A stretch of 64,000 nt of DNA from Pseudarthrobacter defluvii (lineage in GTDB: Bacteria > Actinomycetota > Actinomycetes > Actinomycetales > Micrococcaceae): NCBI RefSeq assembly GCF_030323865.1, contig NZ_CP066362.1, positions 2,170,001-2,234,000 of the forward strand, written 5' to 3'. Under the pieces are notes generated by a model. The model made no database searches. It saw only the letters and a program-made list of their open reading frames with translations, and was not told the origin of the DNA. Below are positions 41,758-51,886 of this stretch, in pieces (positions within the stretch are counted from its first letter, which is position 1; each line of letters starts with the position of its first letter). A program made the position numbers and the translations under genes.

Positions 41758-43511
41758 TACTTGTTCTCCTTCGCGGAGGTCTTGGACGAGCCAGCCAGCT
41801 GTTCCTGCTTTTCTGCCAGGCGCCGTTCGGCGATGGTCATGCGGCGCTCGGCCTCGGCCGCCGCACCGGTGTTCTTGCTGCGGACCACCACTGGCCGGTC
41901 CTCCGGGGTCCGGATCCGCCCGGCACCGCGGTACAACGGCACCGCGCCCAAACGTTCGGGATCCAGGCCGGAGAACTTGTGGCCTTCACCGAAGAAGCGG
42001 GTGCGGGCCAAAAGCTGCAGCGTGGGGTGGGTGAACATGAACACCACAATGAGGTCGGCGATGGCAGTCAGGCCCAGGGTGAAGGCGAACCCACGCACGT
42101 TGCCGACGGCGACGAAGTAGAGGACGAGCGCGGCCAGCAGGTTGACGGCCTTGGAGGCCAGGACGGTGCGCTTGGCCCGCTTCCAGCCGTTCTCGACGGC
42201 GGACACCAGGCCGCGCCCTTCACGCAGTTCATCGCGGATGCGTTCGAAGTAGACGATGAACGAGTCGGCTGTCTGGCCGATGGCCACGATAATGCCCGCT
42301 ACGCCTGCCAGGGACAGGCGGTAGTTTTCCGTCCAGCCGAGGATGGCAATGGCGAGGTAGGTCAGGGCACCGGCGACCACCAGGGAAGCAATGGTGACGA
42401 AGCCGAGGGCCCGGTACTGGAACAGCGAGTAGACCACCACGAGCAGGAGCCCGATCAGGCCGGCCAGCAGGCCCATGCGCAGCTGCTCCCCGCCAAGCGT
42501 TGCGGAAATCTGCTGTTCGCTCTGGATGTCGAAGCTGATGGGAAGGGCACCGAACTTCAGCTGATCGGAGAGCGCCTTGGCGGTCTGCTCGGTGAAGCCG
42601 CCGGTGATCTGCGGACGTCCGTCGGTGATGACGGCCAGCGCACGCGGCGCGGAGATGACCTGGTCGTCCAGGACGATGGCGAACTGCGCCTTGGGGTCGC
42701 TGCCCGACTGCCCGCCGGCGGCCGTGTAGAACTGGTTCAGGCGCTCGGTGACCTCTTTGAACTTCGCGGTACCGTCGGCGTCGAACTGGATGTTGACGGC
42801 CCAGTCATTGGTGACCGCACCCTGGGCGCCCTGCTGCAGCTGGAAGCTGGACGTGACGATGTTGCTGCCCTTAACCTCCACGGGACCCAGGATGTACTTG
42901 ATGGCCGGGGACTTGTCGGTGGCAGGTTCGCAGGTAACCAGCGGCTTGGTGGGATCTGACCGCTGCGACTTCTCGGCGGCGCTGTTGCAGTCCAGTGCCT
43001 CGAACTGCTTGTAGATCTCCGGCGTGATCCAGTTGGTGTCGCTGCTGTTGGCCGGGGCGGCCGTCGGCTTGGGCAGTTGGTCATCGGGAGTCTGCTTCTC
43101 CGGGGGCACTGCTGCGCCGTCGCCGTTCAGCAGGACGGGGCGGAAGTTCATGTCCGCGGAGGCCTGGATCAGGTTCCTTGTTTCGGCGGAGGGCGTGCCG
43201 GGAAGGCTGACCACCACGTTGCGCCCGGACTGGGTGCTGATTTCGGCTTCGGAGACGCCAGAGCCGTCAACGCGTTGGCGGATGATCGCCACGGCCTGGT
43301 TGAGCTGCTGCTCGTTGATGTCCGATCCGCCCTCCACCTTGGGGGCGAGGATCATCTGGGTGCCGCCCTCGAGGTCAAGGGCAAGTTTGGGCGCCCAGCT
43401 GGCCTGTCCGGCGATGGTGCCGCCGGCCAGGACGGCGGTCAGAGCCGCCAGGAGTACGCCAAGCCAGACCAGGACGCGGAGCCCCGGCTTCTTGCGGCCA
43501 GTTCGTGCCAT
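41757..43511 (-). CDS. secD: Protein translocase subunit SecD
   Basis: Larger RND-type subunit of SecDF. The 584-residue protein has a first transmembrane helix (about 12-32), a large extracytoplasmic domain with the D1/P1 signature ALDLEGGTQMIL and GKALSDQL-type segment, then five membrane helices including VAIGQTADSFIVYFERIRDELREG. Residues about 120-185 form an actinobacterial insertion rich in Pro/Asp/Ser. Lys/Glu-rich cytoplasmic tail (MTIAERRLAEKQEQLAG). Confidence 0.96.
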   Translation of the reverse strand: MARTGRKKPGLRVLVWLGVLLAALTAVLAGGTIAGQASWAPKLALDLEGGTQMILAPKVEGGSDINEQQLNQAVAIIRQRVDGSGVSEAEISTQSGRNVVVSLPGTPSAETRNLIQASADMNFRPVLLNGDGAAVPPEKQTPDDQLPKPTAAPANSSDTNWITPEIYKQFEALDCNSAAEKSQRSDPTKPLVTCEPATDKSPAIKYILGPVEVKGSNIVTSSFQLQQGAQGAVTNDWAVNIQFDADGTAKFKEVTERLNQFYTAAGGQSGSDPKAQFAIVLDDQVISAPRALAVITDGRPQITGGFTEQTAKALSDQLKFGALPISFDIQSEQQISATLGGEQLRMGLLAGLIGLLLVVVYSLFQYRALGFVTIASLVVAGALTYLAIAILGWTENYRLSLAGVAGIIVAIGQTADSFIVYFERIRDELREGRGLVSAVENGWKRAKRTVLASKAVNLLAALVLYFVAVGNVRGFAFTLGLTAIADLIVVFMFTHPTLQLLARTRFFGEGHKFSGLDPERLGAVPLYRGAGRIRTPEDRPVVVRSKNTGAAAEAERRMTIAERRLAEKQEQLAGSSKTSAKENK

Positions 43512-43611
43512 TGTCGATCTTTCTCTTATTCGCGGAGGAACCGCCGGCGCAGGCTCTGGCCCGCGCCGGCGGTGGTCCGCAGCGGTAGAGGGAGGAAAGG
43601 GGCCAGCGGGC

Positions 43612-44019
43612 CTAGCTGTCCTTCTTGCCCTCGTCGTTAAGGCGCTTCAGGGTTTCTTCCGGAGTCTCCGCGCCGGTGGCGGTGCTCCCGGCCTCCGGGG
43701 TGGTCAGCGAGGAGGCGTCGTCCGGCACTACCGGGGAAGCGGCGGCGGACTCGCTGGTGGCTTCCGCCGCAGGCTCGATGACCTTGGTGACGGCCTGGCG
43801 GTGGACCGTGGCCAGGTTGCCGGGGGAAAGTTCAAGGGTGACCTTGTTGTCGGCCTCGTCGATGTCCACGATCCGGCCGAAAAGGCCAAAACTGGTCATG
43901 ACCTCCACGCCCGGGCCAAACTTCGACTGGAGCTCTGCCTGCTGCTGCTGCGTCTTCTTGTTGCGGCGGAACATCATGAAGATGAACACGCCGAGCATGA
44001 CGAACAGGAGAATTGACAT
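43612..44019 (-). CDS. yajC: Preprotein translocase subunit YajC
   Basis: Small single-helix accessory of SecDF. The 135-residue protein begins SILLFVMLGVFIFMMFRRNKKTQQQQAELQ (helix then basic coiled coil) and has the conserved LQSKFGPGVEVMTSFGLFGRIVDID core. The C-terminal 45 residues are an acidic Ser/Ala/Thr/Pro tail. Start ATG 44019; a TTG at 44028 with GGAA upstream would add three residues (DP-type) and may be the true one. The longer upstream open frame is not supported. Heads the yajC-secD-secF operon. Confidence 0.93.
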   Translation of the reverse strand: MSILLFVMLGVFIFMMFRRNKKTQQQQAELQSKFGPGVEVMTSFGLFGRIVDIDEADNKVTLELSPGNLATVHRQAVTKVIEPAAEATSESAAASPVVPDDASSLTTPEAGSTATGAETPEETLKRLNDEGKKDS

Positions 44020-44228
44020 TGGATCCAAGGGGAATTCCGTTCTTTTTCTGGTACAGCTGGTTTTCCAGCGACGTCGGCTTCGCTTCGGCCGGGGCGGGCT
44101 GGTGATGCAGGCAGAGGGCCTGACTTTTCCTTCCCCAAGCGACGGGGGCGTCAGGGCCACCCGCGAAACAAAGACCCGAACGTGCCGGGCGTCATACCAG
44201 TCTAAAGGGAAAAGCTGAAGGGAGCCTG

Positions 44229-45314
44229 CTATTGGCCCTCCGGAGCCCATTCCCCCGCTGCGGAAGCGTCCCCGCCGGGCTCGAAGAGGTCCAACTGCTC
44301 CTGCGCGAACACGTTGGACGGGATGGCATAGCCAAGGTGCGTCCATGCGGGCGCCAGCGCGATCCTGCCGCGGGGCGTCCGGCCCAGCAGGCCTTCGCGG
44401 ACCAGGAAGGGTTCGGCGACGGTTTCCACCGTTTCGGTTTCCTCGCCCACGGCAATGGCGAGGGTGGAAAGGCCCACGGGACCGCCGCCGAATTTGGTGA
44501 TGAGGGCCTCCAGGACGGCCCGGTCCAACCGGTCCAGTCCTTTCTTGTCCACTTCATACATGTCCAGGGCAGCGGAAGCGGCCCTGGCGTCGATTTGTTC
44601 GATGCCGTGCACCAGCGCCCAGTCCCGGACACGGCGCAGCAGTCGGTTGGCGATACGCGGCGTGCCGCGTGAGCGCCCGGCGATCTCAGCGAATCCGGCG
44701 GAATTGACCTTCAGGTCCAGCAGGCCTGCGGAACGGCGCAGGACCAGCTCCAGCTCCTCGACCGAGTAAAACTCCAGGTGCCCGGTGAAGCCGAAACGGT
44801 CGCGCAGGGGCCCCGGCAGCAAACCGGCACGGGTGGTGGCGCCCACCAGGGTGAACGGCGGCAGTTCCAGTGGAATTGCGGTGGCCCCAGCCCCTTTGCC
44901 CACGACGATGTCGACGCGGAAGTCCTCCATGGCCATGTAGAGCATTTCCTCGGCCGGCCGCGACATGCGGTGGATTTCGTCGAGGAACAGGACCTCGCCT
45001 TCGGAGAGCGAGGACAGGATGGCCGCGAGGTCGCCGGCGTGCTGGATGGCGGGTCCGCTGCTGAGGCGCAGCGGGGCATTCATCTCGGCCGCGACGATCA
45101 TGGCGAGGGTGGTCTTGCCCAGGCCGGGCGGCCCTGAGAACAGCACGTGGTCCGCGGTGCGCCCGCGCATCCGGGAGGCCTGCAACACCAGCGACAATTG
45201 CTTGCGCACCCGGTGCTGGCCAACGAAGTCGTCCAGGTTCTTGGGTCGCAGCGCAGCCTCGATGGCGCGCTCCTCCGGCTCCTCCCCCGCGGCAACCAGT
45301 GAGGGTTCAGCCAC
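44229..45314 (-). CDS. ruvB: Holliday junction branch migration ATPase RuvB
   Basis: Hexameric AAA+ motor that drives branch migration with RuvA. The 361-residue protein has the RuvB N terminus [19 protein letters not shown], Walker [10 protein letters not shown] (61-69), Walker [29 protein letters not shown] and the C-terminal winged helix ([21 protein letters not shown]). Overlaps ruvA by 8 bases. Last gene of ruvC-ruvA-ruvB. Confidence 0.97.
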   Translation of the reverse strand: MAEPSLVAAGEEPEERAIEAALRPKNLDDFVGQHRVRKQLSLVLQASRMRGRTADHVLFSGPPGLGKTTLAMIVAAEMNAPLRLSSGPAIQHAGDLAAILSSLSEGEVLFLDEIHRMSRPAEEMLYMAMEDFRVDIVVGKGAGATAIPLELPPFTLVGATTRAGLLPGPLRDRFGFTGHLEFYSVEELELVLRRSAGLLDLKVNSAGFAEIAGRSRGTPRIANRLLRRVRDWALVHGIEQIDARAASAALDMYEVDKKGLDRLDRAVLEALITKFGGGPVGLSTLAIAVGEETETVETVAEPFLVREGLLGRTPRGRIALAPAWTHLGYAIPSNVFAQEQLDLFEPGGDASAAGEWAPEGQ

Positions 45315-45951
45315 GGGTGCCTACGCGGTTGCCGGCGCGTGCGCCGTCCTGGCCCAGCCACCGGAGCGTGGTGCGGAGGATCTCGGGAACGTTGCCGCGG
45401 AAGGACACTTCGGGTTCGTCGGCAAGTGCTTTGTCGATGCTGGCGGACGCGTCCTTTTCGGACCAGCCAAGGCTGGTCATGGCGGCCACCACCTGGGGCT
45501 TCCAGGCGGCCTCGGCGGGGGTGCCGGCCCCGGCGGTGGGGGCGGTTCCCTGCGGGACGAGCTTGCCTGCGAGCTCCAGGACGATCCGGCCGGCGACCTT
45601 GGGGCCGATTCCGGGGACCTTGGTGAAGGTCTTGCTGTCCCCCGTATGGGCCGCCACGCGGATGGCCTCGGGATCGTGGACGGCCAGGACAGCAAGGGCA
45701 AGCCGGGGGCCGACGCCGCTCACACTGAGCAGGATCTCGAAAACCTCGCGCTCGTCGTCGTCCGCGAAGCCGAAGAGCGTCAGGGAGTCCTCCCGCACGA
45801 TCAGGGAGGTGAACACCTTTCCCTCTTCACCGACGCGGAGGCGGCTGAGGGTCTGTGGGGTGGCGTAGACGCTCATCCCGGCCCCGTTGAGGTCAATCAC
45901 TGCCGTTGACAGGCCAACGTGCGCTACGGTTCCGCGGAGGAAACTGATCAA
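45307..45951 (-). CDS. ruvA: Holliday junction branch migration protein RuvA
   Basis: Tetrameric junction-binding protein. The 214-residue protein has the N-terminal OB fold ([30 protein letters not shown]), two helix-hairpin-helix motifs ([15 protein letters not shown] and [17 protein letters not shown]) and a C-terminal RuvB-binding domain reached by a Thr/Ala/Pro linker. Lies 88 bases after ruvC; no terminator in between. Confidence 0.96.
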   Translation of the reverse strand: MISFLRGTVAHVGLSTAVIDLNGAGMSVYATPQTLSRLRVGEEGKVFTSLIVREDSLTLFGFADDDEREVFEILLSVSGVGPRLALAVLAVHDPEAIRVAAHTGDSKTFTKVPGIGPKVAGRIVLELAGKLVPQGTAPTAGAGTPAEAAWKPQVVAAMTSLGWSEKDASASIDKALADEPEVSFRGNVPEILRTTLRWLGQDGARAGNRVGTRG

Positions 45952-46039
45952 GGCCGGGCTCCCGTGGTATTGCCGGCCCGCAGATGGGGCACGGCTATCC
46001 GAACATATCTACGAATACCCTAGCAAGCAGCAGGGACAA

Positions 46040-46618
46040 TCAGCGTGCGCGGCGCGCCTTGGCCTCGGCTTCGGCCCACGCCCGCTGGGCGGGGGTCAGC
46101 GATGAACTGCCGGGACCGGTGGTGGCCACGGCAGCGCCGCTCCCGGCGCGCCAGGCATGGGTGATGGCAAGCGCCAGGGCATCAGCTGCGTCGGCAGGGC
46201 GTGGTGGTGCGTCCAGCCGTAGGATTTTGGTCACCAGCTTGGTCACGGCGTCCTTGTTGGAGGACCCGCTCCCGGTGACTGCGGCTTTGACCTCCGACGG
46301 CGTGTGGAGTGCCACCGGGATGCCCCGCCGGGCTGCTGCCGCGATCACAACGCCGGACGCCTGGGCCACTCCCATTACCGTGCTCACGTTGAGTTGCGAG
46401 AAAACGCGTTCGACGGCGAGGACCTCCGGCTCGTAGCGGTCCAGCCACTCATCAATGGCCGTCGCGATCACCAGCAGGCGGCGGTCGAGGGTCTCGTCCG
46501 GGGACGTGCCCACGACGCCGACGGCCACCATGCTGGCGCGCCGATTCCGTTCCACATCCACCACGCCGATGCCACAGCGGGTGAGGCCGGGGTCAACACC
46601 CAGGACGCGGAGCGTCAT
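46040..46618 (-). CDS. ruvC: Crossover junction endonuclease RuvC
   Basis: Resolves Holliday junctions by paired nicks. The 192-residue RNase H-fold protein has the acidic residue in [26 protein letters not shown] and the C-terminal [14 protein letters not shown] catalytic aspartates. Follows yebC by 68 bases, the widely conserved yebC-ruvCAB arrangement. Confidence 0.96.
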   Translation of the reverse strand: MTLRVLGVDPGLTRCGIGVVDVERNRRASMVAVGVVGTSPDETLDRRLLVIATAIDEWLDRYEPEVLAVERVFSQLNVSTVMGVAQASGVVIAAAARRGIPVALHTPSEVKAAVTGSGSSNKDAVTKLVTKILRLDAPPRPADAADALALAITHAWRAGSGAAVATTGPGSSSLTPAQRAWAEAEAKARRAR

Positions 46619-46686
46619 CTGTCCTCCGCCCCTGCCACGGAATCCGGCCTCGACTCCAGCTGCGGGCTAGCGGGCAAGGCGGGACG

Positions 46687-47442
46687 TCACTCGGATTCCA
46701 GGGCAGCCTGGACTTCGTCGCTGAGGTCGGCGTTGCTGTACACGTTCTGGACGTCGTCGAGGTCCTCGAGGGCGTCGGCCAGCTTCAGGAACTTGCGGGC
46801 GCCGTCAACATCGAGCCCCACCTGCATCGAGGGCACGAACTCCACTTCGTCCGTGTCGTATTCAATGCCGGCTTCCTTCAGCGCTTCACGGATAGCCTGC
46901 AGGTCGCCCGGTTCCGAGTGGATTTCGAACGTCTCCCCGTTGTCCTTGACCTCCTCGGCTCCGGCGTCGAGGACGGCCATCAGGACATCGTCCTCGCTCA
47001 GGCCGTTCTTGGGCAGGTTGACCACGCCCTTGCGGGTGAAGAGGTAGCTCACGGAGCCGGGATCGGCGATGGTGCCGCCGTTACGGGAGATGGCCAGGCG
47101 GACCTCGGAGGCTGCCCGGTTCTTGTTGTCGGTAAGGCACTCAATCAGCAGGGCGGAACCCTGGGGGCCGCGGGCCTCATACATGATCTCGGTGTAATCG
47201 ACCACTTCACCGGTAAGGCCGGCGCCGCGCTTGATGGCGCGGTCGATGTTGTCGTTGGGAACCGAGGTCTTCTTCGCCTTGGTCACCGCAAGTTCCAGGC
47301 CGGGGTTGCCGGCGAGGTCCGGTCCGCCCATCCGGGCGGCAACTTCGATGTTCTTGATCAGCTTGGCGAACGACTTTGCGCGGCGGCTGTCAATGATCGC
47401 CTTTTTGTGCTTGGTCGTTGCCCATTTGGAGTGGCCTGACAT
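46687..47442 (-). CDS. YebC/PmpR-family protein
   Basis: A 251-residue YebC-family protein ([32 protein letters not shown], then [35 protein letters not shown]). Annotated as a transcriptional regulator; recent work on related proteins indicates a role in translation of proline-rich stretches. Its ATG lies 3 bases after the pdxT stop, so it is probably co-transcribed with pdxT and ruvCAB. Confidence 0.95.
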   Translation of the reverse strand: MSGHSKWATTKHKKAIIDSRRAKSFAKLIKNIEVAARMGGPDLAGNPGLELAVTKAKKTSVPNDNIDRAIKRGAGLTGEVVDYTEIMYEARGPQGSALLIECLTDNKNRAASEVRLAISRNGGTIADPGSVSYLFTRKGVVNLPKNGLSEDDVLMAVLDAGAEEVKDNGETFEIHSEPGDLQAIREALKEAGIEYDTDEVEFVPSMQVGLDVDGARKFLKLADALEDLDDVQNVYSNADLSDEVQAALESE

Positions 47443-47445
47443 GCT

Positions 47446-48156
47446 TTACGCTTCTCCTCTGATCATTCGGATAAACAGTTCGTGTACGCGTTTTTCGCCG
47501 GTCACTTCCGGATGGAAGGAGGTGGCCAGCAGCTGGCCGGAACGCACTGCCACAATTCTAGCCGCCCCCGGCAGCTGGGCAGCGTGGGAGGCCTGGCCGG
47601 GGTCCGCCGGCTCCACCTGCGCGAGGATCTCCACGTCCTCCCCCACCCGCTCCACCCAAGGGCCGCGGATGAAGACTGCATGGACCGGTTCCACGCCCGA
47701 TTCCGTGGCGCTGAAGTCCAGGCCCTTGAAGTCCAGGTCGGTTTCGAAGGACTCGCGCTGGCGGCCAAAAGCGTTGCGGCGGACAGTGATGTCGAGGCCG
47801 CCGAAGGTCTGCTGGGGCGCACCGGAGAGATCGGTCGCCGGATCTGCAATGTCGGACGCGAGCAGGATCATGCCTGCACAGGAGCCGTACACGGGCAGGC
47901 CCTCGCCGATGTACTTGCGGAGGGGGTCGGCAAGGTCAAAGGCCCGGGCCAGCTTATCGATAGTGGTGGACTCGCCGCCGGGAATGATGAGGCCGTCCAG
48001 ACCGTCCAGTTCCTCCGGACGGCGCACGGGCACGGCTTGGGCGCCTGTGGCTTCCGCGGCACGCAGGTGCTCACGGAAGTCGCCCTGGAGGGCCAGGACA
48101 CCGATTTTCAGGCCTGACCCCACGCGCGCCTGGGCAGCAGATGGGGGGTTTGTCAT
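47446..48156 (-). CDS. pdxT: Pyridoxal 5'-phosphate synthase glutaminase subunit PdxT
   Basis: Supplies ammonia to PdxS for PLP synthesis. The 236-residue class I amidotransferase has [24 protein letters not shown], the nucleophile Cys93 in [12 protein letters not shown] and the His/Glu pair in [10 protein letters not shown]. The start at ATG 48156 adds about 16 residues before the conserved KIGVLALQG; a GTG at 48123 is possible. Its partner pdxS is about 6 kb away rather than adjacent. Divergent from murT across 90 bases. Confidence 0.94.
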   Translation of the reverse strand: MTNPPSAAQARVGSGLKIGVLALQGDFREHLRAAEATGAQAVPVRRPEELDGLDGLIIPGGESTTIDKLARAFDLADPLRKYIGEGLPVYGSCAGMILLASDIADPATDLSGAPQQTFGGLDITVRRNAFGRQRESFETDLDFKGLDFSATESGVEPVHAVFIRGPWVERVGEDVEILAQVEPADPGQASHAAQLPGAARIVAVRSGQLLATSFHPEVTGEKRVHELFIRMIRGEA

Positions 48157-48234
48157 CTTTCCAGCATACGGCCCGGGCCGTGCAGCCGCTGCCGCACACG
48201 TCCTGCGGGCAGCGGTTGCATGCCGCTGCTGGGA

Positions 48235-48246
48235 TATATTCAAAAC
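48235..48246 (+). promoter_or_regulatory. -10 element of a likely leaderless murT transcript
   Basis: TATATT at 48235-48240 is a strong -10 match, placed 6 bases before the murT ATG at 48247, and no ribosome-binding site precedes the ATG. This geometry predicts transcription starting at the A of ATG. The -35 region is poor (TTGCAT at 48216-48221 is too close). Confidence 0.5.
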
Positions 48247-49539
48247 ATGGTCTTCTACAGTGTTCCGCTCGGCAAGCTGGTCCGCAGGGTGTCCCGGCTG
48301 CGGGGCGGCGGGTCCGCCCTGCCGGGCCTGGTGGTCGAGAAAATCGACCCCGGCTTCATGCGGCGCACGCTCACCACCCTGCCGCACGGTGTGGCGGTGG
48401 TCAGCGGCACTAACGGCAAAACCACGACCACCAAAATGGTGGTGGAACTGCTGGAAAGCCAGGGCCTGAAGGTCTTCACCAACCGCACCGGCAGCAACTT
48501 CACGCGGGGCGTGGCGGCAGCCCTCCTGGGTGAGGTGGACTGGCGCGGCAGGCTGGACGCGGACATTGCCGTCCTGGAACTCGACGAAGCCCACGCAGTC
48601 CACTTCGTGAACAGTGTCCCGCCCCGGTACTGCCTCCTCCTTAACGTGCTGCGCGACCAACTGGACCGTTTTGGCGAGATCGACAAGACCGCGCAGCTCC
48701 TGCAGCACATCGCCGCCAAGACCACCGGAACCGTAGTCCTCAACCGAGAGGATCCCCGGGTGGCCCGGATCGCGGACACCCTCACGGGCCAGGAGGTCAA
48801 GTACTTCGGCCTTGACGACTCCCTGCTGGGGACCTTTCCCAACGACGACGACATGCGGGCCGTTCCCGGTAGTCCCGCCCCGGCGGGCCTGCCGGAAAAG
48901 CCGGCGGCCGACGTCGTGCTCCGGAAAGTGGGCGCGGACAACGCCGAGTTTGAGTACGACGGCGATACGGTCACCACGGCGATGAAGCTGCGCGGCGTGT
49001 ACAACATCTTCAATGCCGCTGCGGCCCTGACCCTGGCCCGCAGCATCTGCGGCGCGGGCGCCGCCACGGCCGACCACGCCACCCTTCTCGAGGCATTGTC
49101 CAAGGTGGCCCCCGCCTTTGGCCGCGGTGAAAGCCTTACGGTGGACGGCCAGCCGCTGGACCTGGTGCTGGTGAAGAACCCCAGCGGTTTCCGGCTGGGC
49201 CTGAAATCCTTCCCTGCCGCCGGTTACGCCACCATGGTCGCCATCAACGACAACTACGCGGACGGCCGGGACATGTCCTGGCTCTGGGACGTCGAGTTCG
49301 ACTCGCTCCGCGAGGGCGGTGTGGACATGATCACCGGGTCGCGGGCCTACGACATGGCGCTCCGGCTGCAGTACGACCAGGTTCCCGTCGGAGCCGTGGA
49401 AACGGAGATCCCCGCCGCCCTGGCCGCCTTCGTCAGGGAAGGCCGGGGCAAGCCGAAGCGGATCTTCTGCACCTACACGGCGATGCTTGCCATCCGCCGC
49501 GAGCTGTCCAAAATCACCACCGTGGAGGTTGTCTCGTGA
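48247..49539 (+). CDS. murT: Lipid II isoglutaminyl synthase subunit MurT
   Basis: Mur-ligase-like ATP-dependent subunit that, with GatD, amidates the D-glutamate of lipid II. The 430-residue protein has the Mur P-loop [15 protein letters not shown], the middle-domain signature [28 protein letters not shown] and a DUF1727 C-terminal domain with [14 protein letters not shown] and WLWDVEFD. Staphylococcal MurT carries a four-cysteine zinc ribbon in the middle domain; here that stretch (about residues 185-235) has no cysteines. The stop overlaps gatD. Confidence 0.93.
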   Translation: MVFYSVPLGKLVRRVSRLRGGGSALPGLVVEKIDPGFMRRTLTTLPHGVAVVSGTNGKTTTTKMVVELLESQGLKVFTNRTGSNFTRGVAAALLGEVDWRGRLDADIAVLELDEAHAVHFVNSVPPRYCLLLNVLRDQLDRFGEIDKTAQLLQHIAAKTTGTVVLNREDPRVARIADTLTGQEVKYFGLDDSLLGTFPNDDDMRAVPGSPAPAGLPEKPAADVVLRKVGADNAEFEYDGDTVTTAMKLRGVYNIFNAAAALTLARSICGAGAATADHATLLEALSKVAPAFGRGESLTVDGQPLDLVLVKNPSGFRLGLKSFPAAGYATMVAINDNYADGRDMSWLWDVEFDSLREGGVDMITGSRAYDMALRLQYDQVPVGAVETEIPAALAAFVREGRGKPKRIFCTYTAMLAIRRELSKITTVEVVS

Positions 49540-50291
49540 ATCCGGCACAAGCAGCGACGGCGGACGGCGGGTCCAAGGGCACCCTCCGCGTGGTCCAGCT
49601 CTATCCCCGCGACATGAACATTTACGGCGACTGGGGCAACGCGCTGGTGCTGCAGCGCCGCATCCAGTGGCACGGCTACACCCCGGAACTGCTCGAGTAC
49701 AACGTTGGCGATCCCTTCCCTGACGGCGTGGACATCATTGTGGGCGGCGGCGGGCAGGACAGCGGGCAGCTGGTGATCCAGGACGACCTGCAGTCCCGGG
49801 CAGGCGAACTCAAGGAATTGGCCGAGGACGGCGCGCCCATGCTGGTCATCTGCGGCCTCTACCAGCTCTTCGGACGGTTCTTCAAGACCCGCACGGGCGC
49901 CGTCATTCCCGGTATCGGCGTCCTCGACGTGGAAACGCACGGCACCGATGAGCGCCTGATCGGCAACGTCAAGGTCTCAACCACGGAGTTCGGCGAAGTC
50001 CTGGGCTACGAAAACCACAGCGGACAGACGACGCTGGGCGACAGGGTCCGGCCGCTCGGTACGGTGGCCAAAGGCACGGGAAACAACAGCAACGACGGCC
50101 ATGAGGGTGCCCGCTACCGCAACATCGTTGCCAGCTACCTGCATGGCTCGCTGCTGCCCAAGAACCCGGCCATCGCGGACTTCCTCATCCGTACGGCTGC
50201 GGAGCGCAAGTTCGGCAGCTTCTCGCCCGGCAATCCCGACGACACCTACGCAGTCCTGGCCCGGGAGCACGCTGCCCGCCGCCCCCGCTGA
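49536..50291 (+). CDS. gatD: Lipid II isoglutaminyl synthase glutaminase subunit GatD
   Basis: Class I glutamine amidotransferase-like subunit that delivers ammonia to MurT. The 251-residue protein ([26 protein letters not shown]) has the nucleophile Cys106 in [13 protein letters not shown] and the catalytic His203 in [12 protein letters not shown], without the third Glu of classical triads, as in known GatD. The GTG start overlaps the murT stop (GTGA). The pair acts on cell-wall precursor and affects lysozyme and beta-lactam susceptibility in other Gram-positives. Confidence 0.93.
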   Translation: MNPAQAATADGGSKGTLRVVQLYPRDMNIYGDWGNALVLQRRIQWHGYTPELLEYNVGDPFPDGVDIIVGGGGQDSGQLVIQDDLQSRAGELKELAEDGAPMLVICGLYQLFGRFFKTRTGAVIPGIGVLDVETHGTDERLIGNVKVSTTEFGEVLGYENHSGQTTLGDRVRPLGTVAKGTGNNSNDGHEGARYRNIVASYLHGSLLPKNPAIADFLIRTAAERKFGSFSPGNPDDTYAVLAREHAARRPR

Positions 50292-50345
50292 GCTGCGACG
50301 GCCCCTGCCGGATCGCTTGCGAAACTGGGCGGCTTCAGTGGCGCC

Positions 50346-51719
50346 TCAACGCCACTGGAAGTACTCGCGGTGGATGTTGGCCCGGCGGACGCCTGCCGCC
50401 TGGAAGGCTTTCCGGAACTGCCGCAGCATGGCATCCGGTCCGCCCATGAAGACCGACAGCCGAGCTGGTTCGCTGTCCACAGACGCCAAGACCGATTCCG
50501 GGGTCAGCCGGCCGTCCGCCGCCGTGTCCACCAGGTGCACGGTAAGCCTGGGATGGTTGCGGGCCACGGCAAGGATCTCATCGGCGAACGGGGAACGCCC
50601 GGCCGAAGTGACGAAGAAGTGGACCTCCTCCTGAAGTTCCGCATCAGGCTCCCTGTCCAAGGCGCGCAGCCAGCTGAGGAACGGTGTGATTCCCACCCCT
50701 CCCGCGATCCAGACCTGGTGTGCAGTGCCGCGGTGCCGGTCGAACCGGCCGTAGGGACCACCCACAACCGCCGGCATGCCTGGCTGGACCACGTCGGGGA
50801 GCTTGGTGGTGTGGTCTCCAAGTGCCTTCACCGTGATACTGATTCCGCCCTCCGGGGCAGGCCCTGAGATGGAGAACGGGTGGCGCTGCCAGCCGTCGGC
50901 CGTTTCGAGGTAGACCATGGCGAATTGGCCGGGCTTGAAAGTCAACGGCCGGCCCAGGGGACGCAGTGCCACTTCCACCAGGTCGGCAGCAACCGGCCGG
51001 ACTCCTGCCACCTGATAGTCGTGATGCGGCAGGAAGCGGCGCGCCAGCAGTTCCCGGTAGGCATAGAAAGCCAGGCCCGTTCCGCCGATGGCCACGTAGC
51101 TCCACCGCAGTCCGGGCACCGCGTCGAATGCGCTGGCATCGAGCAGGCCGTGCAGGAATCCAGCGGCCAGGAACAAGCCGGTCAGGCGGTGGAAGCCCCG
51201 CCACCGCTCGTAGCCGCCCACCAGCCGGCCCGCCACCTGGACCGGCTTGGACTGGAGAACGGCAACCACCAGCCGCCGGATGGGTGCCGGAAGCATGGTG
51301 CGCCAGCGCGGCAGGATTGCCCACACCACCAGCGCCGCCAGGCCGCAGATGGCCACCACGGCCAGGGTTTTTCCCAGGCTGGTGGCCTCGGGGTTGGCCG
51401 CGAGCTCGATGTGCGGCAGCAGCAAAATCGTTGCCGTAATCGCCGCCCTGCGGTGCCAGATGGCAGCGTGGTCAATGCCGCCGAAGACAGGCTCGACAAG
51501 GGGAAGGGTACTGACCAGCACCAGTGCGATCGAATACAGCAGCACGGACTCGCCGCCGAAAAGCTGCCCTATGTAGCCCGTGAGGGGCTCGTTCTCGGGA
51601 CGCGCCAGGTACCAGAAGATGCCGTACGCCCCCACGAGCAGCATGACCACGCCCGGTCCCAGCCACCGGAACGGTATGCCCACGAAGGTTGTCCCGGGCC
51701 TTGTGCCACCTTTGGTCAT
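50346..51719 (-). CDS. Ferric-reductase-like transmembrane flavin oxidoreductase
   Basis: A 457-residue membrane protein. The N-terminal half has about six hydrophobic segments with paired histidines (DHAAIWHRRAA, LLLPHIELA, WRGFHRLTG, AAGFLHGLL) of the heme-binding ferric reductase-like domain. The C-terminal half is an FAD/NAD(P)-binding module: RPLGRPLTFKPGQFAMVYLE, RHPFSISGPA, GGVGITPFLSWLR and VFMGGPDAMLRQF. Likely moves electrons from NAD(P)H across the membrane; the acceptor (Fe(III), oxygen or another) is unknown. Convergent with gatD; a CAGTGGCG/CGCCACTG hairpin (50336-50357) spans its 3' end. Confidence 0.85.
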   Translation of the reverse strand: MTKGGTRPGTTFVGIPFRWLGPGVVMLLVGAYGIFWYLARPENEPLTGYIGQLFGGESVLLYSIALVLVSTLPLVEPVFGGIDHAAIWHRRAAITATILLLPHIELAANPEATSLGKTLAVVAICGLAALVVWAILPRWRTMLPAPIRRLVVAVLQSKPVQVAGRLVGGYERWRGFHRLTGLFLAAGFLHGLLDASAFDAVPGLRWSYVAIGGTGLAFYAYRELLARRFLPHHDYQVAGVRPVAADLVEVALRPLGRPLTFKPGQFAMVYLETADGWQRHPFSISGPAPEGGISITVKALGDHTTKLPDVVQPGMPAVVGGPYGRFDRHRGTAHQVWIAGGVGITPFLSWLRALDREPDAELQEEVHFFVTSAGRSPFADEILAVARNHPRLTVHLVDTAADGRLTPESVLASVDSEPARLSVFMGGPDAMLRQFRKAFQAAGVRRANIHREYFQWR

Positions 51720-51886
51720 GGGCGCCGGTCTCCTTCGTCATTTCCCGAACTGGGCGTTTGCCCTGCTGGGCGCACTGGTTGCAGTCCTGGCCGGACTACC
51801 TAGCGGCAATTGTAGGGATGCCGGCTGGGAGGACGCCGCCATTGGCGGTGATTGAGAAGCGTGCCCCGCTGTGAAAGGTTTACCCC

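Noticed and set aside
48157..49548. Extension of the pdxT frame upstream to 49548
   Set aside because: The extra 464 residues are antisense to murT; PdxT has its normal N terminus at 48156.
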